Shown here in pieces: positions 58,689 to 64,000 of a stretch of 64,000 bases of DNA. Location: assembly GCA_019671135.1 (NCBI GenBank), contig JAHRHY010000007.1, positions 2,170,001 through 2,234,000 of the forward strand, read 5' to 3'. The notes beneath the pieces were generated by a model. That model saw only the letters and a list, made by a program, of their open reading frames with translations. It searched no databases and was not told where the DNA came from. Both the position numbers and the translations under genes were made by a program. Every line of letters starts with the position of its first letter. The first letter of the stretch is position 1. Source of the DNA: Linnemannia hyalina (taxonomy: Eukaryota > Mortierellomycota > Mortierellomycetes > Mortierellales > Mortierellaceae).

Positions 58689-59264
58689 TTGTTCAAGAAG
58701 AGCATCTCTTTCCTTCCTCAAGATTTCGAGATGATTACGCACCTGTCATACGATAACCATCTGGTTCTGCAACGTGAACGTGGAGCTGTTTGGTTACAGG
58801 TCACACCAACTGAATGGCCTTGCTGCACATCCTTTGGGCCGATTTCATATCGACTCGAAGACTACATTAAAGAAAACAATAACTGGCACATCTTCTATAT
58901 GGGAACCAGTAGGTCGACGCACCTTTTCCATAACTTCTGGAAGATACATGCCTCACGACTAGGAGGCGTTGAGATGCCTTGTATATCGCTCGGCGACAGA
59001 TTCACTGGACTCCATGCGTCACGAGGGCCTGATATCCAATGTGCAAGTCCATGTATTTGTCTATTCTACGGCCTTTCTGTCCATGATCCCTTGTCATTCA
59101 TGATGAATCCAGTCGGTTTCTTGAAATCACTGTGTTCCTGGGGTGGTCATATCCATGTTAAACTATTCTATCGAACCACCACACACGGCTCAGGAATATT
59201 GGACTATGACGTTGAGGATCTGTGTCCTCTTCGTCTGCCTCAACTCATGGGCATCCATAGATGA
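58689..59264 (+). CDS. Hypothetical open reading frame, 191 codons
   Basis: Uninterrupted frame beginning MFKKSISFLP and ending LPQLMGIHR. I recognise no domain. The composition is mixed (many Cys, His, Trp), not low-complexity. It lies between the two 43-bp direct repeats. It may be a real lineage-specific gene, a remnant of a multi-copy family or chance. Confidence 0.25.
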   Translation: MFKKSISFLPQDFEMITHLSYDNHLVLQRERGAVWLQVTPTEWPCCTSFGPISYRLEDYIKENNNWHIFYMGTSRSTHLFHNFWKIHASRLGGVEMPCISLGDRFTGLHASRGPDIQCASPCICLFYGLSVHDPLSFMMNPVGFLKSLCSWGGHIHVKLFYRTTTHGSGILDYDVEDLCPLRLPQLMGIHR

Positions 59265-59796
59265 TTCACACACCCAAAACAGAAACAAAAGAGAATTTGA
59301 TGAAATGAAAACATTTATACAAAGACCTTAGCGCTCGGGATCCAAATCACTCTCTTATTAGCAGATGGCTGATGCGATCTGCTGAGATTAAGCCTATTGT
59401 TCTCTGGATTTGTTCGAAAGAACAACATCTCTATCTCTTTTTTTCCCTCTTTCTTTCAGGCGCTCAAGCCAAGGGCAGTTTAACTTATGCCCTGGATCGC
59501 CGAGTGTGTGATGGCCGGGTCGATTTATGTGGATGTTGTTCTTTTTTTTTTCTTTCAAGGATTCAGTTAACGGCTGTTCGAACGAAATGTACACGATAGG
59601 AGGATTTTCTTTTCATTTATCGCATACGCTGCGTTTTGTATAGCACTCGCGATAGAAGAAGAATTTCCCTTCTTTCTTATCGTATATGCTGCTGTTTGTA
59701 CAACGTCGTTTAAAGCAGACGATTATTTACATTCGAAAAAAATCTCTGTCACCATTACGGTACCCCTGATTCGCATAAGTTGTCTAGCTGGTGGCA

Positions 59797-59843
59797 GCCA
59801 AGCGTTCATAGCGACGTTGCTTTTTGATCCTTCAATGTCAGCT
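59797..59843. repeat. 47-bp dispersed repeat, copy 2
   Basis: Partner of 57872-57918. The minus-strand reading ADIEGSKSNVAMNAWLPP continues further than in copy 1. Confidence 0.8.
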
Positions 59844-60019
59844 TTTTGTCCAGCTGCACCTGCATTTCAAGCGACCCTTTCTTTCTGACGGAGGAGTCGG
59901 GATCGCTCAAATCCAATTCTCTCAAACGCAAACGCTAAGAGATTCGAGATGTTTACAGATACTCAAACAAGCATACTCTCCGGAATACCAAAGTGTGCAA
60001 TGTGAGCGGTGGCAATGCA

Positions 60020-60290
60020 TTTGTATGTCTTGGAGTAGTAGCCCCATTGGAACATTGAAAAGCCCGGGTCATATGCACGTTTTTCTCCTTTCCACTCCAT
60101 ACGCTCCATCGCTCACATCGCCACGTATCTGTTCATAGGCGCTGGGAGCACTGTCATGTCTCCGAGTACCCCATTGAAAAAGTCCAAAATCGTTTGTACT
60201 TTTTCTTCATTGCGTTCCGCACGCACCATATCCGTTCATACACTGTAATGTCTCGGAGTAAGCCATTGAGGGTCCAGGTTGTGTGTGTGC
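60020..60290. repeat. Degenerate tandem repeat, three units of about 90-125 bp
   Basis: The block ATGTCTnnGAGTA followed by CCATTG recurs at about 60028, 60156 and 60249, each after a CATxxxCTGT-like stretch and with a CGCACCAT/CGCTCCAT-like segment between. No frame is open across it. Confidence 0.55.
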
Positions 60291-60447
60291 TCTTTCTTCG
60301 GTTAATAGACGCTAAATGTCAATGGGAAATGTTTAAAAGTGCAGAATGCTATTGTATTGTTGTGGCTATGGCAGTATGTCCTATGTAGACCCTCTAGGCT
60401 CCTCATGCTGGAACATGCGATCCTCTCGGCTGTCGAGGTGTGCACCG

Positions 60448-62683
60448 TTACCTTGCTTCACCATTGATATTCTTTGCGCCAAAAACCGATGCACTGCCGC
60501 CCTCGGCCTCCTCGTAATAGTCCGAGTCCGTGTTACATTCCGATGTAGCTTCTTCGTCCTCGTCATCTTCGTCCCCATTGGCCTCCATTGTCTCTCCCGC
60601 TGCAATCTTGGCCTCCTTTTCTTTCTTCTTCTCAGCCTCCTTTCTGGCCTTCATCCTTTCTTCTCGCTGACGCCGCAGCCGCTTCTTGGTCGACAGGGCC
60701 GCACGCTCACGCGCGAGCTCTTTCAGGAAGCCGGGGATAGCGTCCACAATGGTATCGGGGCTCTCGCGGTGAAGCATGAAGAACGCCTGGAGCTGAGCGG
60801 TCGTCACGGAATCCTTGTGAGTGATCTTTTGGCAGATCTGCTCAGCCACCTCATGTACATGAGCATCGTAGATGTCCATGCGGGCCTGTTCCTCAGGATC
60901 GACCTCCTCCGAGAGGGTTTCATCTTTGGTGAGGCGATCTTTGGTGAGCTGGCCAGAGGCTGATCGACTGAGGAGGAACTTGAGGCACATACCCCGGATC
61001 TGGTGTTCGTCAGCATAGTCAAAGAGCAACTTTCGGTCGCAGCGTCCAGGGCGGATCAAGGCAGGGGCGAGTTTCCGGATATGGTTGGTGGTCATGAAAA
61101 CAACACTGCCCTCCTGGGCTGTGATACCGTCGAGGGAATTCAAGATGCCCGACAAGGTGACATTGTTCTCTCCTTCCTGGTCCTTTCCTGCCTTGCGCTT
61201 GACCAGAGCAGCATCCACGTCCTCCATAAGCAGGATGCTGTTGCGTGGGGCGCTGTTCAAAAGTTGGTTCAGTTGCTTATCATTGAATCCTGAAATACCC
61301 AAGTTGACGATGCAGACATTCATGCGGAGATGACCAGCCAGAGCGACAATGAACGAGGTCTTTCCTGTTCCTGGAGGTCCATGCAGAAGGTATCCTCGTC
61401 TGTATGGGATACCACGGTCATGGTACCATCGAGCAGACTTGCGGAACATCGTGATATCTGCATAGCGAGAGAACAAGGAGTCGACATGAGTATCAATATT
61501 TCAATGGTGTCAAAAGAGAGAGAGAGAGGAGGAAGGGAAAAGTGAGGGAGAGAGTGAGAGAGAGTGAGAGAGAGTGAGAGAGAGTGAAAGAGAGTGAGAG
61601 AGGGCGGGAGAGAGCGGGAGAGAGAGCGGGAGAGAGAGTGGGAGAGAGAGTGGGAGAGATAAGGAGAGAGTATGTGTGGGAGAGAGTGTATGTGGGAGAG
61701 AGTGTGTGTGGGAGGGAATTCATGGGAGCGAGGATATAAAAAGACCTACCTGAGAGGAGTTCTTCCTTGAGACCCTTCGCAAGAATGACCGAGTGGAAAG
61801 CACGAGGGGCGCGGGTTTCTGCATTGGACCAGTAGTTATCAAAGGGCTGTGTAGAGTAGATGGTGGTCTTGCCGGCCCTTTTCTTGTACGACTTATCCAT
61901 TGCGTCCTGAACAATCATTTTGAGCAGGCTCATGTCCCAGCCAACGGTGGAAATGGTGATGCTATCTTTCTTCAAAATTCGGTTCTGCTCGCTGTCTTCG
62001 TTCGAGGTCCCCTGATCTGGTGTTTCCCGCGAGACGCTGACCTTGTAGCCCATGTGATAGAGCACATGCGTGCCTGAGCCGGGGGCGTATACGAGCTTGG
62101 GTCGCTCCTCCTCGCCATCGTCAAAGTAGTCCAGATCATCGTCGTTCTCAGGCCACACAGTCTTGGCGGACAGATGTCGTATAGACTTTGTAAGAGGGCG
62201 CTCAGAAATCCAGTCTATACAAGAAGGAAGATGAGATCAAGAGGCGTGAGTTCAGGTACACCTCCACTGATGATGATGAGTTCGACAGAGTTACGTTTCT
62301 TACCAGACAGCCAGTTATATAACTGGTCTCCATCCTGAACCACGATCGACACATAGAACCAGGACTGCACCTCTTGGTAGTAACCGACGATCATGTCCTT
62401 GAAGAACGTGTAGGAGCTGCCGATGATCATCAGGAAGAATCCAGCAGACAGAACATCATTCCCCATGACTAGAGGCAAGCGAGAAATGTTAGTAGGGCTA
62501 CAAAAGAAGCTGAATGTGCGTGTACTGGTGAGCAGACAAACAAAGGAACGTACATCCTTTGACGACGCTCATGGCGGCAGGGGAGAGCGTGGACTCGAAC
62601 TGTGAGGCCGCCGAGACGACCTGATCAAAGACATCCGCAGCACTGTTGAGTAGCGTGCCTGTTGTTGTCACGAGAGTCTCCAT
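60448..62683 (-). CDS. BCS1: Bcs1-like mitochondrial AAA ATPase
   Basis: Exons 62683-62554, 62468-62304, 62214-61750 and 61457-60448 close in phase to 589 aa. A membrane span lies near 47-67 (VLSAGFFLMIIGSSYTFFK), followed by the BCS1 N-terminal domain. The AAA module has Walker A GPPGTGKT, Walker B ILLMEDVDAA and sensor/Arg-finger NHIRKLAPALIRPGRCDRK. Canonical Bcs1 (about 450 aa) inserts the Rieske Fe-S protein into complex III across the inner membrane. This protein has a C-terminal extension of roughly 120 residues, first K/R/E-rich (coiled-coil-like KEAEKKKEKEAK) then strongly acidic (DEDDEDEEA), so it may be a diverged Bcs1 paralogue. The start METLVTT is preferred over an in-frame upstream ATG at 62800 because a TATA box lies at 62814-62819 and the extension has no family counterpart. 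Confidence 0.85.
61510..61720. repeat. Purine-rich minisatellite inside BCS1-like intron 3
   Basis: GAGAGAGAGT-type decamers and variants fill most of the 292-nt intron (61458-61749). On the coding strand it is a very long CT tract. Retention of the intron would open a readthrough of about 86 codons of Ser/Leu-rich sequence that stops at 61493 and removes the whole AAA module. Confidence 0.85.
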
Positions 62684-62813
62684 GGTATTGACGAGGGCAG
62701 AAGAGTCACGCAAAGGTGGGAGTAAGAAAGAATGTGTGTGGAGGGAGAGGAAGGAAAAAAGAGGAAGGAAAAGAGAGGACGCTAAACGGAAGATGAGCAA
62801 GCAAGAAGCGGTA

Positions 62814-62819
62814 TTTATA
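62814..62819 (-). promoter_or_regulatory. TATA box of the Bcs1-like gene
   Basis: TATAAA on the minus strand, about 130 bp before the chosen start codon. Confidence 0.5.
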
Positions 62820-63453
62820 TGCGGCGATTAGTAAACTGGTGGCGCATTGGGTGGAAAATTTACAGTTTTTTACAATGGACCTCTGCGCCACCGCTTCGAT
62901 CTTTTCTGTCGTCATTGGGAGCATTGCTGACGGGAGGAGTGAGGCAAAGTCAATTGCCGAGTTCGATGGTTATTTTTTGCTTGCCTGCGTCTAAGCGTCA
63001 CCATAATGTTTTGCTTGCCTGCGCCTAAGCGCCACCATAATGTTTTGCTTGCCTGCGTCTAAGCGCCACCATAATGATATCTCGTTGTCACCCATGGGTA
63101 GCCATATCAGGCTGGGTGCGAGGAATAAGAAGACTGCCGGGAGTCGATGATAGCAGGGCGTTGGTGTTTTACCCTCCAGTCTTACTCGACAGGCATCCTA
63201 GCCAAGGACCATTCGTGCGCCGACTTTGAACGTCAACAAGTGATCATTCGTTCGATTCTAACATTAACATTACTCATTGCCTTTTAAAAAAGCACTCCAA
63301 TGCTTCAGGCCTCTCCTTTTGCAAAACACAAGGTTTGAGAGACGGGCAAATGGCAATTTTCCTGCCGCAGCTCGTCCATCATTTCAGGTACATATTTTTA
63401 TTAAGCAACATAAAGGCCCTTTTTCAGAGACACTTTCACCAGCGATTAGCTGA
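62820..63453. other. Upstream region of the Bcs1-like gene
   Basis: No gene seen. It contains the 34-bp tandem repeat listed separately. Confidence 0.55.
62975..63076. repeat. 34-bp tandem repeat, three exact-length units
   Basis: Units at 62975-63008, 63009-63042 and 63043-63076, starting TTTTGCTTGCCTGCG and ending CACCATAATG. They differ at only two positions (GTCT/GCCT and GTCACC/GCCACC). The array lies about 290-390 bp upstream of the Bcs1-like start codon. Confidence 0.95.
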
Positions 63454-63810
63454 CCGTCATTTCAGTGTGCGTGTATTGCATTGAGCGAAACTAAGTGTCT
63501 ATTAAGGAGCAACAGATCAACCACATACATCAACAACTGCAGACGCAACAATTGCTTGATCTACCCCGTTGTCGACCTCCTGAGCACTTATTCACTTAAC
63601 ATAATTTAAGGGGCTTACTTTTCTTTATCATGATTGGCGTAGTGTAACAGGAATAGCTTTTGGGATGACAAATGCTGTGCCTCCAACTGGGGCTGAGTTC
63701 TAAGCATAATGATGTTACAAAATCAGGAGGTTCCGCAGTTGTTGATCTGTTGCTCCTTTAATAGACACTTAGTTTCGCTCAATGCAATACACCCACACTG
63801 AAATGACGGG
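63454..63810. mobile_element. Foldback / MITE-like element with about 75-bp inverted arms
   Basis: The left arm (63454-63540) and right arm (63735-63810) are inverted copies, e.g. TATTGCATTGAGCGAAACTA against TAGTTTCGCTCAATGCAATA. The left arm has a 12-nt insertion and there are a few mismatches. The loop of about 194 bp has no open frame. I saw no clear target-site duplication. Confidence 0.75.
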
Positions 63811-63817
63811 CAAAGAA

Positions 63818-63858
63818 GAAAATGGGAAGTGTTCTTTGAAAGGACACTTCCCATTTTC
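63818..63858. other. Perfect-arm hairpin next to the foldback element
   Basis: GAAAATGGGAAGTGT and its exact reverse complement ACACTTCCCATTTTC, separated by 11 nt. Pairing continues into the loop with one mismatch. It lies 8 bp to the right of the foldback element. Confidence 0.85.
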
Positions 63859-64000
63859 TATCTACATAGCGTCTACGTTACTCTAGTACGGTGACGTTGA
63901 CGTCCGACTCTCTCTGGCTTGTCAAAGAGTAGCACCTCATAGTTGGCATCCAGTAAGTTAATAAGATGGAACACGTCAGAGTAAAGTCTGCGCCGGCTGC

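Larger units (their letters stand above)
57386..60447. other. Repeat-rich accessory stretch
   Basis: Carries short duplicated segments (listed separately), a T run near 58388-58404, and one open frame of 191 codons of unknown nature. Read on the minus strand, some duplicated pieces look like fragments of a multi-copy gene. Confidence 0.5.

Noticed and set aside
1..64000. CRISPR arrays, rRNA operons, integrated bacterial or phage modules
   Set aside because: No regularly spaced identical repeats with unique spacers, no rRNA sequence and no prokaryotic operon structure were seen.

Overview
The window looks like nuclear DNA from a filamentous fungus, most likely an early-diverging lineage such as Mortierellomycota. 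The reasons are spliced genes with short GTAAGT-type introns (about 50-440 nt), pyrimidine-rich leaders, and a gene set that includes a Medusa-type developmental regulator, an Spt23/Mga2-like IPT-ankyrin factor, an F-box/LRR family with decayed copies, Crinkler-like remnants and a secreted TNT-domain NADase. The phylum assignment is inference. The fungal nature is well supported by the conserved genes.

Layout. 1-19.3 kb holds no gene I can support. It is a low-complexity desert with microsatellites and one diverged long tandem repeat. 19.3-22.6 kb is a complete medA-like gene with a TATA box, an AUG-free spliced leader and five coding exons. 24.6-30.8 kb carries three minus-strand genes: eIF2B gamma (GCD1), a mitochondrial cytochrome-b5-reductase-type flavoprotein, and a type II membrane O-fucosyltransferase-like protein. 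33.5-37.1 kb is the Spt23/Mga2-like gene. 37.4-41.4 kb is a minus-strand F-box/LRR cluster with one intact copy between two frameshifted C-terminal fragments. 42.1-49.7 kb is a divergent pair of paralogous FAD monooxygenases, both deduced as 473 aa and sharing an 11-nt microexon. 49.7-60.4 kb is an accessory, repeat-rich stretch with a degraded Tc1/mariner transposase, the NADase gene, a broken Crinkler-like gene and short dispersed duplications. 60.4-62.7 kb is a Bcs1-like AAA ATPase. The right end holds a 34-bp x3 tandem repeat, a foldback element and a perfect-arm hairpin.

How the parts relate. The conserved genes are mostly independent housekeeping or regulatory genes: translation initiation, mitochondrial redox and chaperone functions, membrane-lipid-type transcription control and conidiation-type development. 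The likely biology of interest is (i) the large upstream region and possible splicing-dependent uORF of the medA homologue, (ii) the divergent flavoprotein pair, and (iii) the accessory block that combines a secreted NAD-destroying enzyme with effector-like and transposon debris. Exon models were built by hand from splice signals and reading-frame continuity. All splice phases close, but no transcript or database check was possible.
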